A DNA stretch of 7,403 nt from Elusimicrobia bacterium RIFCSPLOWO2_01_FULL_64_13 (GTDB taxonomy: Bacteria; Elusimicrobiota; Elusimicrobia; 2-02-FULL-39-32): contig MGUT01000031.1 in NCBI GenBank assembly GCA_001800095.1, positions 8,710 through 16,112 on the forward strand. The letters are read 5' to 3'. The notes below the pieces were generated by a model. That model worked only from the letters and a program-made list of their open reading frames with translations, made no database searches and had not been told where the DNA came from. A program made the translations under genes and the position numbers. How positions within the stretch are numbered: the first letter of the stretch is position 1; every line of letters starts with the position of its first letter. Shown in pieces: positions 7,373-7,403 of the stretch.

Positions 7373-7403
7373 AGGAGGAGCCCCCGGAGGTCTTCGAGGG
7401 AAC
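7369..7403 (-). CDS. 3' end of a further gene of the leftward operon
   Basis: Reading leftward from base 7401, an open frame gives SLEDLRGLLL and ends in TGA at 7371-7369. That TGA overlaps the GTG of the nucleotidyltransferase as GTGA, the same join seen at the next four boundaries. This consistency is the main reason to accept it. Only ten residues are visible, so no function can be given. It shows that the operon and its promoter extend beyond the right edge. Confidence 0.6.
   Translation of the reverse strand, partial: SLEDLRGLLL

Overview
The window is GC-rich bacterial DNA, roughly two-thirds G+C by eye, and almost entirely coding. No insertion sequence, CRISPR array, integrase or other sign of mobility is visible. 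The host looks like an uncultivated, probably Gram-negative lineage. The eukaryote-like inositol-3-phosphate synthase and the conserved unknown protein beside the tRNA remind me of Elusimicrobiota or Omnitrophota, but I cannot confirm this from the sequence and hold it loosely.

Layout. The left end (bases 1-854) reads rightwards: the last codons of a partial gene, a tRNA-Arg(CCG) whose first bases contain that gene's stop codon, and a 226-residue conserved protein of unknown function starting 10 nt after the tRNA. From 857 to the right edge everything reads leftwards as one compact operon. In transcription order it holds: an unidentified gene tail entering from beyond the window, a MobA-like nucleotidyltransferase, an ATP-grasp ligase, a class-III PLP aminotransferase, a Gfo/Idh/MocA dehydrogenase, a membrane CDP-alcohol phosphotransferase with a degenerate nucleotidyltransferase-like N-terminal half, and myo-inositol-1-phosphate synthase (INO1). 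The first five junctions are all 4-nt ATGA/GTGA stop-start overlaps. INO1 follows after 13 nt with its own ribosome binding site.

How the genes may work together. INO1 makes inositol 3-phosphate from glucose 6-phosphate. The nucleotidyltransferase could activate it (or a derivative) as a CDP-alcohol, and the CDP-alcohol phosphotransferase could pass the phospho-inositol group to a lipid or another alcohol. This follows the logic of the di-myo-inositol-phosphate pathway and of the CDP-inositol route to inositol phospholipids described in bacteria. The dehydrogenase, aminotransferase and ATP-grasp enzyme do not belong to those known routes. Their tight coupling suggests a modified head group, for example an oxidised, aminated and amino-acylated cyclitol or sugar. 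That product is an inference; the enzyme families and the coupling are read from the sequence.
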